A stretch of DNA of 64,000 nucleotides from an uncultured Myroides sp. (GCA_913777665.1 CAJYTF010000013.1:60919-124918); one strand, 5' to 3'. Shown: positions 54,414 to 63,927, numbered from the stretch's first letter. Numbers and translations are program-made. The notes: a model not told the origin generated them from the sequence alone.

Positions 54414-56270
54414 TTACTTCTTTGTAAGCTTTATTTCTATTGTACCATCACCGTTTACCTTGTCATAGGTTGTAATAGATGTTTCTACATCAAAAACACT
54501 AAGTTTTAAAGCCTCTTTTTTGGTTACTTCTTTCCCTTCGATTAATACTTTTTTAATTTTAGGATTGTTGATACTGTTTTTAAATTCCTGTTCTAATTTA
54601 TTGATGAAATCGGCACTTGCTTGATCACTGTTTTTTTGATCTTCAATTTCTTTTAAAGCTTGTTTCTTTTTTTCTTCGGCTTCTAATCTTGCTTTCTCTT
54701 CTGCATCGCGTTTGGTTTTAGCTTCCGCTTCTAATCGTTCCTTTTCCTCTGCTAATTTCTTCGCTTTCGCTTCTGCCTCTAATCGAGCTTTTTCTTCAGC
54801 TTCTTTTTTGGCTTTGGCTTCTGCTTCTAATCGGGCTTTTTCTTCAGCATCTTTTTTGGCTTTGGCTTCCGCTTCCAATCGAGCTTTCTCTTCTGCATCC
54901 CGTTTGGCTTTAGCTTGTGCTTCTAACCGAGCTTTTTCTTCTGCATCTTTCTTAGCTTTGGCTTCTGCTTCTAATCGAGCTTTCTCTTCGGCATCTTTTT
55001 TGGCTTTAGCTTCCGCTTCCAATCGAGCTTTTTCCTCTGCATCTTTCTTCGCTTTGGCTTCCACTTCTAATCGTGCTTTCTCTTCAGCATCTTTTTTAGC
55101 TTTGGCTTCTGCTTCTAGGCGAGCTTTTTCCTCCGCATCCTTTTTGGCTTTAGCCTCTGCTTCTAATCGTGCTTTCTCTTCAGCATCTTTCTTGGCTTTA
55201 GCTTCAGCTTCCAATCGAGCTTTCTCTTCTGCATCGCGTTTGGCTTTGGCTTCTGCTTCTAATCGGGCTTTTTCTTCGGCATCTTTCTTCGCTTTGGCTT
55301 CCGCTTCCAGACGAGCTTTTTCCTCCGCATCTTTCTTCGCTTTGGCTTCCGCTTCTAATCGAGCTTTTTCATCAGCATCTTTTTTAGCTTTGGCGTCAGC
55401 TTCCAATCGAGCTTTTTCTTCCGCATCTTCCTTCGCTTTGGCTTCCGCTTCTAGACGAGCTTTTTCCTCCGCATCTTTCTTCGCTTTGGCTTCCGCTTCT
55501 AATCGAGCTTTTTCTTCAGCATCCTTCTTCGCTTTGGCTTCCGCTTCTAATCGTGCTTTTTCTTCCGCATCTTTTTTAGCTTTAGCATCGGCATCTAATC
55601 GAGCTTTTTCCTCCGCATCTTTCTTGGCTTTGGCATCCGCTTCTAATCGAGCTTTCTCTTCAGCATCTTTTTTAGCTTTAGCTTCTGCATCGGCACGGTT
55701 TTTTGCATCGTTTTCTAAACGCTGATTTTCTTCAAATTCTTTTCGAGCCTTATCTTCGGCATCCTTTTTAGCTTTTTCGGCTGCATTAATTTTTGCTTGT
55801 TCTTCAGCTAATAAACGCTCTGCTTCTAAAGTTTCTTTTTTCAATTTTGCTTCGGCAGCCAAGCGCTCTTTTTCTTCTGCGTCTTTCTTCGCTTTGGCTT
55901 CAGCTTCCAAACGTGCCTGTTCTTTTAATTTTGCCTGTTCAGCATAATAGGCAACTTTTTCAATAATACGTTCATCAATCTTTGCTCCTTCTAACGAAAA
56001 ACCTTTAAAACTATCAATCAGCTTTATAATAATTGCACCGTTTCTTCCATTCTCACCAAAGACTTCAACTGCATCTTCAGGCTCTAACTCAATAATACTT
56101 TCAATATGTTCGGGTTTAATCTTTGCATAATCTACAAATCGAATTTTATATCCGTTCACAATAACTAACGGATTTTTATAACTGATTTCTTTAGAAAAAG
56201 GAATAGTCGAAGCGGCATTAACGGTTAATGTTGCAAAGGCGCAACTAATTGATATAAGTATTTTTTTCAT
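54414..56270 (-). CDS. TolA-like repeat protein with plug-like ends
   Basis: Start at 56270 (MKKILISISCAFATLTVNAA, signal peptide). About 60 residues then read like a TonB-receptor plug fragment (KNPLVIVNGYKIRFVDYAK..VEVFGENGRNGAIIIKLID). A degenerate charged stretch is followed by 21 copies of the 16-residue unit EEKARLEAEAKAKKDA (genomic 54654-55661). A C-terminal domain (KKVLIEGKEVTKKEALKLS..GDGTIEIKLTKK) echoes the N-terminal one. The middle should form a long rigid helix like TolA. Role in the periplasm is inference. Confidence 0.85.
   Translation of the reverse strand: MKKILISISCAFATLTVNAASTIPFSKEISYKNPLVIVNGYKIRFVDYAKIKPEHIESIIELEPEDAVEVFGENGRNGAIIIKLIDSFKGFSLEGAKIDERIIEKVAYYAEQAKLKEQARLEAEAKAKKDAEEKERLAAEAKLKKETLEAERLLAEEQAKINAAEKAKKDAEDKARKEFEENQRLENDAKNRADAEAKAKKDAEEKARLEADAKAKKDAEEKARLDADAKAKKDAEEKARLEAEAKAKKDAEEKARLEAEAKAKKDAEEKARLEAEAKAKEDAEEKARLEADAKAKKDADEKARLEAEAKAKKDAEEKARLEAEAKAKKDAEEKARLEAEAKAKRDAEEKARLEAEAKAKKDAEEKARLEAEAKAKKDAEEKARLEAEAKAKKDAEEKARLEVEAKAKKDAEEKARLEAEAKAKKDAEEKARLEAEAKAKKDAEEKARLEAQAKAKRDAEEKARLEAEAKAKKDAEEKARLEAEAKAKKEAEEKARLEAEAKAKKLAEEKERLEAEAKTKRDAEEKARLEAEEKKKQALKEIEDQKNSDQASADFINKLEQEFKNSINNPKIKKVLIEGKEVTKKEALKLSVFDVETSITTYDKVNGDGTIEIKLTKK
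54654..55661 (-). repeat. 21 tandem 48-bp units encoding EEKARLEAEAKAKKDA
   Basis: The codons vary (gcttctaatcgagct versus gcttccaatcgagct on the + strand), while the residues barely change, so the array is under protein-level selection or gene conversion. Residue variants are limited to D/E, K/R and occasional V or Q. The opposite strand keeps an open frame across the array, a by-product. Confidence 0.9.
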
Positions 56271-56271
56271 A

Positions 56272-57258
56272 TTAAATTTTAGAACTAATTGCAGCAAATT
56301 TCTCCATAGAATACAAACGTTTTTCTAAAGAATATATTGGGCACGACATCATAATTTCATCGATTTTATAACGATTTATGAATTGTTGCAAATTTCGAGC
56401 CACAGTTTCTTCATCGCCTATAAAACTACCTGCGGTCATTTGACTTAGCTGCGCTTCTTCAACCACCGACCAATCATCATAAAAAGCCATATCGGGTTGT
56501 TTCATTTTTGATCGTTGATTGCGGATCAATCCCAAAAACATTTTATAAAACGTAGATGCGTGCAGTTTTGCTTCTTCATTTGTTTCGCCAATAATTACAT
56601 TTACACACGCAATTTTGTAAGGCGCCGGAATTTCTCCGTTTGCCTGAAATTCATCGGTATAAAACTTAAACGCAGCTCCCAATTGTTGTGGTGCAAAGTG
56701 CGATGCAAAAGCGTAAGGCAAGCCATAAGCAGCAGCCAACACAGCACTATCGGTACTTGAACCCAATAGATAAACAGGAATATTTGTGCCTTCTGCAACA
56801 AAAGCACGTACTTTAGATTCGGTATTTTCTATAGAAAGATATTGTTGGATTGCCGATACGTTTTTGGGAAATTCATGCACGTTTTTCATGAAATTTTCGT
56901 TCATGTGCTGTGCGGTTAATCCGTCGGTTCCAGGTGCCCTTCCCAAGCCCAAATCAATACGGTTCGGATAGATCTGCGCCAACGTTCCAAACTGTTCGGT
57001 AATAGCCAAAGGTGAGTGATTTGGCAACATAACACCACCCGATCCTACACGGATTTTCTGCGTATTTGCCGCTACATAACCCATTAAAACCGATGTTGCA
57101 TTACTTGCAACACCTTCCATATTATGATGTTCTGCCAGCCAATATCTTGTAAAACTCAATTCATCGGCTTTTTGCGCTGTTGCTTTTAGTTCGATAAAAG
57201 CATCCTGAACAGTTTTGTTTTCCTTTACGTAAACTAAATCCAGAAACGAATAGTTCAT
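56272..57258 (-). CDS. LLM class flavin-dependent oxidoreductase (MsnO8-like)
   Basis: The 328-residue luciferase-like TIM barrel starts MNYSFLDLVYVKENKTVQDA and has the family sequences FTRYWLAEHHNMEG, RVGSGGVMLPNHSPLAITEQ and IDLGLGRAPGTD. It probably uses FMNH2 from a separate reductase to oxidise an unknown substrate. It ends one base before the start of the TolA-like gene on the same strand, so the pair may be co-transcribed. Confidence 0.9.
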   Translation of the reverse strand: MNYSFLDLVYVKENKTVQDAFIELKATAQKADELSFTRYWLAEHHNMEGVASNATSVLMGYVAANTQKIRVGSGGVMLPNHSPLAITEQFGTLAQIYPNRIDLGLGRAPGTDGLTAQHMNENFMKNVHEFPKNVSAIQQYLSIENTESKVRAFVAEGTNIPVYLLGSSTDSAVLAAAYGLPYAFASHFAPQQLGAAFKFYTDEFQANGEIPAPYKIACVNVIIGETNEEAKLHASTFYKMFLGLIRNQRSKMKQPDMAFYDDWSVVEEAQLSQMTAGSFIGDEETVARNLQQFINRYKIDEIMMSCPIYSLEKRLYSMEKFAAISSKI

Positions 57259-57341
57259 ATTTTTTTTATAAAAATAGTCAATTTATTTTTAACCTTATTT
57301 GAAATTATTTTTTAGCTTTAAAAAAAAACTTGTTTCGCGCT

Positions 57342-57962
57342 ATGGATTTATTTCTGATAACATTTGCCGCTTTATTTTCTGTAATAAATCCGTTGGGATC
57401 TGTCCCTATTTTTTTAGGATTAACCCAAGGAGATCCTAAAGAAACCAAGAATAAAACAGCCTTTTGGGCATCGGTAAACGTATTCATTATTCTTGTAATT
57501 TCGTTTTTTATAGGAAAATTAATCTTAAACTTTTTCGGAATAAGTATTGATGTTCTACGAATTGCTGGTGGTGTGGTGATTTGTTCATCTGGTTTCGGAT
57601 TGCTTTCCGGAACATTCAGTAAACGCAGAGGAGTAAATAAAAAAGTAGCAGATGATGCGCAACAACGAAACGATATTGCTTTAACTCCGTTAGCAATTCC
57701 TATGATGGCTGGTCCGGGATCTATGTCGCTGCTTATTGCAATGGAACAAGACAATCCTGAAATTATAAATAAACTTTTAATTGTTGCAGCTATTTTTGCA
57801 GTTGCAATTACCGTGTTCTTAATTTTAAGAAGCGCGAATTATATATCTAAACTTTTAGGAGCATCGGGTATCGTTGCTATTTCAAGAATTATTGGTTTCC
57901 TTGTTTTGGCAATTGGTATTCAGTATATTATAAATTCTTTATTGATTCTCTTTAAAATATAA
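57342..57962 (+). CDS. MarC family membrane protein
   Basis: Start at the ATG at 57342; an upstream in-frame TTG at 57330 is less likely. The 206-residue protein has six hydrophobic segments and the MarC signature LFSVINPLGSVPIFLGLTQG and IPMMAGPGSM. Function of the family is unknown (it does not confer multiple antibiotic resistance as once thought). Inner membrane. A terminator follows directly. Confidence 0.92.
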   Translation: MDLFLITFAALFSVINPLGSVPIFLGLTQGDPKETKNKTAFWASVNVFIILVISFFIGKLILNFFGISIDVLRIAGGVVICSSGFGLLSGTFSKRRGVNKKVADDAQQRNDIALTPLAIPMMAGPGSMSLLIAMEQDNPEIINKLLIVAAIFAVAITVFLILRSANYISKLLGASGIVAISRIIGFLVLAIGIQYIINSLLILFKI

Positions 57963-57963
57963 A

Positions 57964-57995
57964 AAAGGTACGCTGTGTTAAACGTACCTTTATTA
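57964..57995 (+). terminator. Terminator after marC
   Basis: Stem aaaggtacg / cgtaccttt with a 10-base loop, followed by att, directly after the stop codon. Confidence 0.8.
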
Positions 57996-58127
57996 AAAAC
58001 TAAATAACTAACAACAATAATATAAGCAATAATTTATTCACTTAATTACGAGTGTAAAAGTAGTAAATTATTTTTATTTATTCTAAATAAGAATAAATAT
58101 TTTTAATTATTTTTTTAAGTTCACCAA

Positions 58128-59642
58128 ATGTCTTTTGATTTAAAAACCTACCGAATTGAAATTTTAGCAGGCTTAACAGTTGCTATGACCATGATTCCAG
58201 AATCATTATCCTTTGCAATTGTTGCAGGATTACCACCTTTAACAGGATTGTACGGAGCGTTTATCATGGGAATTATCACTGCATTTTTAGGCGGAAGACC
58301 GGGAATGATTTCGGGCGGAGCCGGTGCAACCGTTATTGTAATGATTTCTTTGATTGCTACTCACGGAATTGAATATTTTTTTGCTGCGGTGGTTTTAGCA
58401 GGAATTTTTCAGGTGATTGTCGGCGTTTTTAAACTCGGTAAGTTTGTAAGATTAGTTCCACAACCTGTAATGTATGGCTTTTTAAACGGATTGGCAGTTG
58501 TGATTTTTATGTCGCAAATAGAACAATTCAAACAAAAAACTACTATTGGGTTTAGTTGGTTGCAAGGCGAATCGTTATATATAATGGGCGGTTTGGTAGC
58601 TTTAACTTTAGTTTTGGTTTACTTCATTCCTAAAATATCCAAAGCGTTACCAACCACTTTAATTGCCATTGCAGTAATTTTTGGTATTGTTCATTTTTTT
58701 AACATCGATACAAAAACAGTTCAAGACATTGCTTCGATCAGCGGAAGCTTACCTCCTTTTCATATTCCGCAGATAGCTTTAAATTTAGATACACTTCAGA
58801 TCATTTTCCCGTATGCAGCAATTATGGCGGGCGTTGGTTTGCTTGAAAGTTTACTGACCTTAACACTTGTTGATGAAGTTACAGAAAGTCGCGGAAATGC
58901 AAATAAAGAATCGGTTGCGCAGGGAATTGCAAATATTGCCAACGGTTTTTTTACCGGAATGGGCGGTTGTGCCATGATTGCACAAACCTTTGTGAACTTG
59001 AATGCAGGTGCACGAAAACGGATTTCGGCAATTGTGAGCAGCTTGGCGATATTGTTCATTATATTGGTTGCTGCTCCGGTTATCGAGCAAATTCCAATGG
59101 CTGCTTTGGTCGGCGTTATGATGATGGTTGCCATTACGACTTTTAGCTGGGGATTTTTTAAGAAGATGACCAAAATGCCTAAAAGCGATATTTTAGTTAC
59201 TTTGATTGTAGCAGGAATTACCATTATTTTTCACAATTTAGCTATTGCCGTTTTGGTTGGAATTATCATTTCGGCATTGGTATTTGCATGGGAAAGTGCG
59301 AAACGCATCAGAGCTAGAAAATATGTTGATGCAAACGGAATTAAGCATTACGAAATATACGGACCGCTGTTTTTTGGATCGATCGCAAATTTTAACGAGA
59401 AGTTTGATTTAGCAAATGATCCCGAAACGATCATGATTTCTTTTAAAGAAAGTAGAATTGCCGATATGAGTGGTATTGAAGCAGTTGATTTATTGACAAA
59501 AAAATACAGCGAACGCAACAAAAAAGTAATCCTGACGCATTTAAGCGAAGACAGTCGTAAACTGTTAGAAAATGCATCGGCTATTATTAAAGTGAATATT
59601 GCAGAAGATCCGCACTATAAAATACCGAGTGATTTGCTGTAG
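58128..59642 (+). CDS. SulP family anion permease with STAS domain
   Basis: The 504-residue protein has about ten membrane helices (SFAIVAGLPPLTGLYGAFIM is the SulP signature) and a cytoplasmic STAS domain from about 410 (YGPLFFGSIANFNEKFDLAN). SulP proteins carry sulfate, bicarbonate or dicarboxylates; the ion cannot be told here. It ends 16 bases before a lipoprotein gene. An AT-rich hairpin (tttattc/gaataaa) lies upstream of the start. Confidence 0.9.
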   Translation: MSFDLKTYRIEILAGLTVAMTMIPESLSFAIVAGLPPLTGLYGAFIMGIITAFLGGRPGMISGGAGATVIVMISLIATHGIEYFFAAVVLAGIFQVIVGVFKLGKFVRLVPQPVMYGFLNGLAVVIFMSQIEQFKQKTTIGFSWLQGESLYIMGGLVALTLVLVYFIPKISKALPTTLIAIAVIFGIVHFFNIDTKTVQDIASISGSLPPFHIPQIALNLDTLQIIFPYAAIMAGVGLLESLLTLTLVDEVTESRGNANKESVAQGIANIANGFFTGMGGCAMIAQTFVNLNAGARKRISAIVSSLAILFIILVAAPVIEQIPMAALVGVMMMVAITTFSWGFFKKMTKMPKSDILVTLIVAGITIIFHNLAIAVLVGIIISALVFAWESAKRIRARKYVDANGIKHYEIYGPLFFGSIANFNEKFDLANDPETIMISFKESRIADMSGIEAVDLLTKKYSERNKKVILTHLSEDSRKLLENASAIIKVNIAEDPHYKIPSDLL

Positions 59643-59658
59643 ATTAATAATAAACAAT

Positions 59659-60440
59659 ATGAACCTATCAAAATTACAAATATTATTAATCACAGTAAGT
59701 TGTTTTCTAATTAGCTGTAAAAAAGAAAACTTGAATTCTGTTAAAGCTGAGGTATCAACTGAATATCTTTTAGAGTCTCAATATAACTCAGCTTTTTTTG
59801 AAAAAATAACCTTTCAAATAAAAGAAGATAGTAGTTATATTTTCACTAAAGAAAGTGATTTAGATCACGATAATAGTTCTATTATTTCAAAGGGAAAAAT
59901 CCGTATTCAAAATGACACCATCATTTTCAGATATCATCAATTCACCATAAATCAAGCAAAGAAAGCAGTATTAAAAAATAATTTAATCATTTTTTTTAAT
60001 GCTGAAAATCCATATCGCCTTCCTATATCTAAAACTAAATTAATTGTAAAAAATTATTATGATTTAAATCAATTCAAAAATTACAGCACCTTTACATCAG
60101 AGGAATTTTTCTTGAAACATTATTATAAGAAGGATTTCATTAATTATGAATTGCAAAACAATGATATGATTCAATTAGATAAAATTGTAAAGAAAATGTT
60201 ACACGAAAATAATGATAAATTAAAGACTTTTGAAAATTATGTAATTCAATGCTGTGCCATTAAAAATGATAAAGAGGAAATTGAAGTTTTTTTAATCTTT
60301 ATTGTAATGATGAAATGGTTAATCCTCGCTTCAAAACAAGCGCAATTTCAATGCATGATGGAGGAAATTGTAATGTAAGTCTAAAAATTAATCTAACAAA
60401 AAACACCTACTCAGATTTAATAATAGCAGGAACGACATAG
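59659..60440 (+). pseudogene. Lipoprotein gene broken by a frameshift in a T run
   Basis: Start at 59659 (MNLSKLQILLITVSCFLISC, lipobox LISC). The frame reads naturally to KNDKEEIEVF at about 60287, then becomes IFIVMMKWLILASKQ and stops at 60378. Read one base later after a seven-T run (60287-60293), the sequence continues as natural protein (NLYCNDEMVNPRFKTSAISM then HDGGNCNVSLKINLTK) and stops at 60438-60440. An eight-T run would restore one frame. It may be a real indel, a phase-variable tract or a sequencing error. Confidence 0.75.
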
Positions 60441-60450
60441 TAAACAATTA

Positions 60451-60482
60451 AAAACCGCATTGATTTCTCAATGCGGTTTTTC
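60451..60482 (+). terminator. Intrinsic terminator after the frameshifted lipoprotein gene
   Basis: 13-base arms aaaaccgcattga / tcaatgcggtttt with loop tttc. It sits 10 bases after the restored stop at 60440 but 72 bases after the premature one, supporting the restored frame as the true gene end. Confidence 0.88.
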
Positions 60483-60494
60483 TATACTTTTTAT

Positions 60495-60590
60495 GTCATT
60501 CCGAACTTGTTTCGGAATCTCATCAAGTTAATTTCTAATGAGAAGCTGACCTGAGCTTGCGAACTGAACGAAGTTAAATAAATTCAGCTT
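60495..60590. repeat. REP-like repeat fragment (gtcattccgaac)
   Basis: gtcattccgaacttgtttcg followed by gaatctcatcaagtta resembles the repeat at 24.92 kb and scraps at 34.2 and 36.6 kb. A second piece reads gacctgagcttgcgaactga. Confidence 0.55.
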
Positions 60591-60602
60591 GACACCTAGT
60601 TG

Positions 60603-61541
60603 CTACTCCTGCGGTAAAAATACTTCAGCTAGCATGCAACGGGCACTTCCGCCACCGCATGCTTCAATGGTGTAAAGCGGTGCGTGTAAAATAGCACAAT
60701 GTTTTTCTATGGCTTTAATCTGAACATCGGTTAAAATTTCATACGCCTGTGTACTCATTACCATGTACAATTGTCCGTCTTTACCTTCAACCTGCAACAT
60801 GTTTCCTGCAAAATGGTTTACCTGATCTTCGGTAATGTAAATAATTTCTTTGCCATCTTCTTTCAGGCTGTTTACAACCAATTTACGTTCTTGTTTATCA
60901 TCGATACTATCGCCACAAACAACAGCAAAAGTTTCGGCAATACTCATCATGACGTTGGTATGATAAATTGGTAAGCGTTTGCCATCAACCGTTTGGTATG
61001 CTTCAAAAATCACCGGGTGCATATCGTTGTCTTCACAGAACTCTATAATCAACTCTTCATCTGCACGAGGCGATAAAGCGGCATAAACTTTAGCGTTTTC
61101 ACGATCAATAATCATACTTCCGGTTCCTTCTAAAAAGATATTATCTTCTTCTGCCGATGTGTAATCGTTTATTTCGTTTATTTTAAAACCTTTTTCTTCC
61201 AAAATATCTAAAATATCCTCACGACGCTCTAACCTGCGGTTTTCTGCAAACATTGGGTACAAAACCACTTCGGCATTGTCGTGAAACGAAACCCAGTTGT
61301 TTGGAAAGATACTATCTGGTGTATCACTATCTGTAGTATCATCTACCACAACCACGTTTACACCAACCGAACGCAAACGTTCTACAAAACCATCAAACTC
61401 TTCCTGCGCTTTTTGGTTTACGTTTGCCGGTGTTAATCCTTCTAATTTCTTTTGATAATAATTATTCACTGCCGTTTGTTCGTTCATACGGAATTGCACC
61501 GGACGAATCATTAATACGGTATTTGCTGCTTGTTGACTCAT
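60603..61541 (-). CDS. ctlX: Citrulline utilization hydrolase CtlX-like
   Basis: The 312-residue guanidino-modifying-enzyme-fold protein has FPNNWVSFHDNAEVVLYPMF, EGTGSMIIDRENAKVYAALS, the His in LPIYHTNVMM and catalytic Cys in ACGGGSARCMLAEVF. It matches the CtlX family, which sits with arginine deiminase-like enzymes. Probable role: hydrolysis of citrulline or related ureido compounds. It is followed on the same strand by an arginine-deiminase-family gene upstream. Confidence 0.88.
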   Translation of the reverse strand: MSQQAANTVLMIRPVQFRMNEQTAVNNYYQKKLEGLTPANVNQKAQEEFDGFVERLRSVGVNVVVVDDTTDSDTPDSIFPNNWVSFHDNAEVVLYPMFAENRRLERREDILDILEEKGFKINEINDYTSAEEDNIFLEGTGSMIIDRENAKVYAALSPRADEELIIEFCEDNDMHPVIFEAYQTVDGKRLPIYHTNVMMSIAETFAVVCGDSIDDKQERKLVVNSLKEDGKEIIYITEDQVNHFAGNMLQVEGKDGQLYMVMSTQAYEILTDVQIKAIEKHCAILHAPLYTIEACGGGSARCMLAEVFLPQE

Positions 61542-61614
61542 ATATTTTTTGTTTAAAGTTTAAAGTTCAAGGTTTAAGAAGTTACATAACTTTAAACCTG
61601 AGACCTTAAACAAT

Positions 61615-62529
61615 TTATTTCTGTCTTATTAGTGGTAAAGTTGAACAACGTAAAAGTCCTTCTTGTTTAGAAATTTCTGCGTACGGAATTTCTTCTACAG
61701 TAAATCCGTTATCGCGTAACCAGTTGTTTAATCGGGTGAAATTACGTTCTGAAACCACTACGTCTTTATCAATAGAAAAAACATTGGAGTTCATGTGGTA
61801 CATTTCTTCACGCTCGATATGAAACAGATTTTCTCTGCCAAAAAGGTTTACCAAATACATATAATCTGCTTCTTCACGGAAGCCTGATTTGTAAATGATT
61901 CCTTTGTTTGATCCTACGGGTTGAAAGCAACAATCTAAATGCAAGGCGTTATCGCGTGGTTCAATTTTAGATTTTACCAAATCGAATTCCTTTACAATTT
62001 TATGTGGGAACAAATCTTTTATAAACTGTACACCCGCCATATTGGTACGCGCGGTAATAAAATCTTTATAATCGCTGCCTTTATATGTTCCGATAAAAAT
62101 ATGATCGTTATAAAGCATTACATCGCCACCTTCGATATGAACTTCTTCTGGCGGACGCACCACTTTTGTTTGATCCATTTGATCGATAACATACTGAATT
62201 GCCTCTAATTCACGTTCGCGATCTGGCAAAATATTGGCTTTTATAAAAACATCGTCAATCACAAAACCAATATCTCTACTAAAGATCTGATTGTAATTTT
62301 CGATAATTTCCGGACGGTAAACTTCTACATTATATTTTTTAAAAACTTCGTTAAAAGCTTCCATTTCGTTAACCATATCTTTTTCTACAGGATAAGTGCC
62401 TGCCTTGATATGCTCTAACGATTTTGGATCGTACGCTTCATCTATTGTCGGTGTTGGGCCATTACTTTGAGCGGTTCCAAGTATTACGGCCTTAAGCCTT
62501 GAAGTTTCGTCGGTTACATGTAATTTCAT
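61615..62529 (-). CDS. Arginine deiminase/amidinotransferase family hydrolase
   Basis: The 304-residue protein has FSRDIGFVIDD, EEVHIEGGDVMLYNDHIFIG, catalytic His in NALHLDCCFQP and Cys in LLRCSTLPL. These fit the dimethylarginine dimethylaminohydrolase/amidinotransferase superfamily. It likely acts on arginine or a derivative and feeds the CtlX-like enzyme 73 bases downstream; the intergenic piece includes an aggtttaa..ttaaacct stem. The exact substrate is uncertain. Confidence 0.88.
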   Translation of the reverse strand: MKLHVTDETSRLKAVILGTAQSNGPTPTIDEAYDPKSLEHIKAGTYPVEKDMVNEMEAFNEVFKKYNVEVYRPEIIENYNQIFSRDIGFVIDDVFIKANILPDRERELEAIQYVIDQMDQTKVVRPPEEVHIEGGDVMLYNDHIFIGTYKGSDYKDFITARTNMAGVQFIKDLFPHKIVKEFDLVKSKIEPRDNALHLDCCFQPVGSNKGIIYKSGFREEADYMYLVNLFGRENLFHIEREEMYHMNSNVFSIDKDVVVSERNFTRLNNWLRDNGFTVEEIPYAEISKQEGLLRCSTLPLIRQK

Positions 62530-62551
62530 AAAAAAGTAATTAGGTAATAGG

Positions 62552-62559
62552 CAAATATA
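62552..62559 (-). promoter_or_regulatory. -7 box TATATTTG of the arginine-type hydrolase operon
   Basis: Perfect TAnnTTTG on the - strand, 22 bases before the start codon at 62529. Confidence 0.6.
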
Positions 62560-62591
62560 AGAAGTTCTTTGCTGTTATGCTATTAAAAACA

Positions 62592-62624
62592 GCAAAGCCA
62601 AATCGGTTTGATTTGGCTTTTTAT
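62592..62624 (-). terminator. Terminator after gltA (bidirectional)
   Basis: Stem aaagccaaatc / gatttggcttt with loop ggttt, 20 bases after the gltA stop; the - strand tail is gctgtttttaat. Confidence 0.8.
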
Positions 62625-62643
62625 TATGAATGACATATTTTTA

Positions 62644-63927
62644 TTATCTGTTTGACATTTCTTTGAACGGACGCAATGGCTCGCCAACATAAACCTGACG
62701 TGGACGACCGATTGGTTCTTTGTTTTCACGCATTTCTTTCCATTGTGCAACCCATCCCGGTAAACGACCAATAGCGAACATTACGGTGAACATTTCGGTT
62801 GGAATTCCTAATGCGCGGTAAATAATACCTGAATAGAAATCTACGTTTGGATATAGGTTACGTGCCACGAAATACTCGTCTTTCAACGCCATTTCTTCTA
62901 AATCTTTAGCGATTTTTAAAATAGGATCGTTTACGCCTAATTCTGCTAAAACTTCGTCTGCCGCTTTCTTGATGATACGTGCACGTGGATCGAAATTTTT
63001 ATAAACACGGTGACCGAAGCCCATTAAACGGAACGGGTCGTTTTTATCTTTTGCTTTTGCAAGATATTTGTCAGCGTCTCCGCCGTCTTTTTGAATTTCT
63101 TCCAACATTTCTAACACCGCTTGGTTTGCTCCACCATGAAGTGGCCCCCAAAGTGCAGAAACACCAGCTGAAATAGATGCGAATAAACCTGCATGTGCAG
63201 AACCTACCATACGAACTGTAGATGTTGAACAGTTTTGTTCGTGATCTGCATGTAAAATAAACAACTTATCAATTGCGTTTAATACAACCGGATTTATTTT
63301 GTAAGGCCCTGTAGGTAATTTAAACATTAACTGTAAAAAGTTATCTACGTAAGGTAAAGTGTTATCGTAATAATTTAATGGGAAACCTTGTGTTTTTCTG
63401 TAAGCCCATGTTGCAACAACCAAGAATTTACCCATGATTTTACAAACAGCTTCGTACATATCGCCTTCTTTTTCAACATCAACCACTTTTGGGTTAAAAG
63501 CTGTTAAAGCACAAGTTAACGATGCCAAAATACCCATTGGGTGTGCATGTTTAGGGAAACCGTCGATAATGCCTTTCATTTCTTCGTTAACCAAAGTGTA
63601 CTTGCGTATGTCAGCTTCAAAAGTTTCAATTTGTTTTGTAGATGGCAATTCACCAAAAATAACCAAATAAGCTACTTCTAAAAAGTTAGATTTTTCTGCT
63701 AAATCTTCAATTGAATAACCGCGGTATCTTAAAATTCCTTCTTCACCATCTAAAAAAGTGATAGCACTTTTACAAGAACCTGAATTTTTATATCCTGGGT
63801 CTAAAGTAATTGCACCCGTTAAATCTCTTAACTTCTGAATATCGATAGCTACTTCGTTTTCTGTTCCAACGATAACCGGTAAGTCAATCGTTTTGTCATC
63901 TATCGCTATAGTTGCAGTTTTTGACAT
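62644..63927 (-). CDS. gltA: Citrate synthase
   Basis: The 427-residue type II (hexameric-type) enzyme has catalytic His in LHADHEQNCSTSTVRMVGSA, His in GFGHRVYKNFDPRA and Asp in YPNVDFYSGI. It makes citrate from acetyl-CoA and oxaloacetate, the first step of the TCA cycle. It stands alone with a terminator after it. No neighbour suggests a methylcitrate role. Confidence 0.97.
   Translation of the reverse strand: MSKTATIAIDDKTIDLPVIVGTENEVAIDIQKLRDLTGAITLDPGYKNSGSCKSAITFLDGEEGILRYRGYSIEDLAEKSNFLEVAYLVIFGELPSTKQIETFEADIRKYTLVNEEMKGIIDGFPKHAHPMGILASLTCALTAFNPKVVDVEKEGDMYEAVCKIMGKFLVVATWAYRKTQGFPLNYYDNTLPYVDNFLQLMFKLPTGPYKINPVVLNAIDKLFILHADHEQNCSTSTVRMVGSAHAGLFASISAGVSALWGPLHGGANQAVLEMLEEIQKDGGDADKYLAKAKDKNDPFRLMGFGHRVYKNFDPRARIIKKAADEVLAELGVNDPILKIAKDLEEMALKDEYFVARNLYPNVDFYSGIIYRALGIPTEMFTVMFAIGRLPGWVAQWKEMRENKEPIGRPRQVYVGEPLRPFKEMSNR

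Noticed and set aside
54712..55725. Open frame of 337 residues on the + strand (SASNRAFSSASFLALA repeats)
   Set aside because: It is the exact antisense of the 21-copy repeat and exists because the repeat avoids stops in that frame; no start context or homologue-like sequence.
59599..59658. Upstream extension of the lipoprotein frame to 59599
   Set aside because: It would overlap the SulP gene and place 20 residues before a clean lipoprotein signal; the ATG at 59659 is the natural start.
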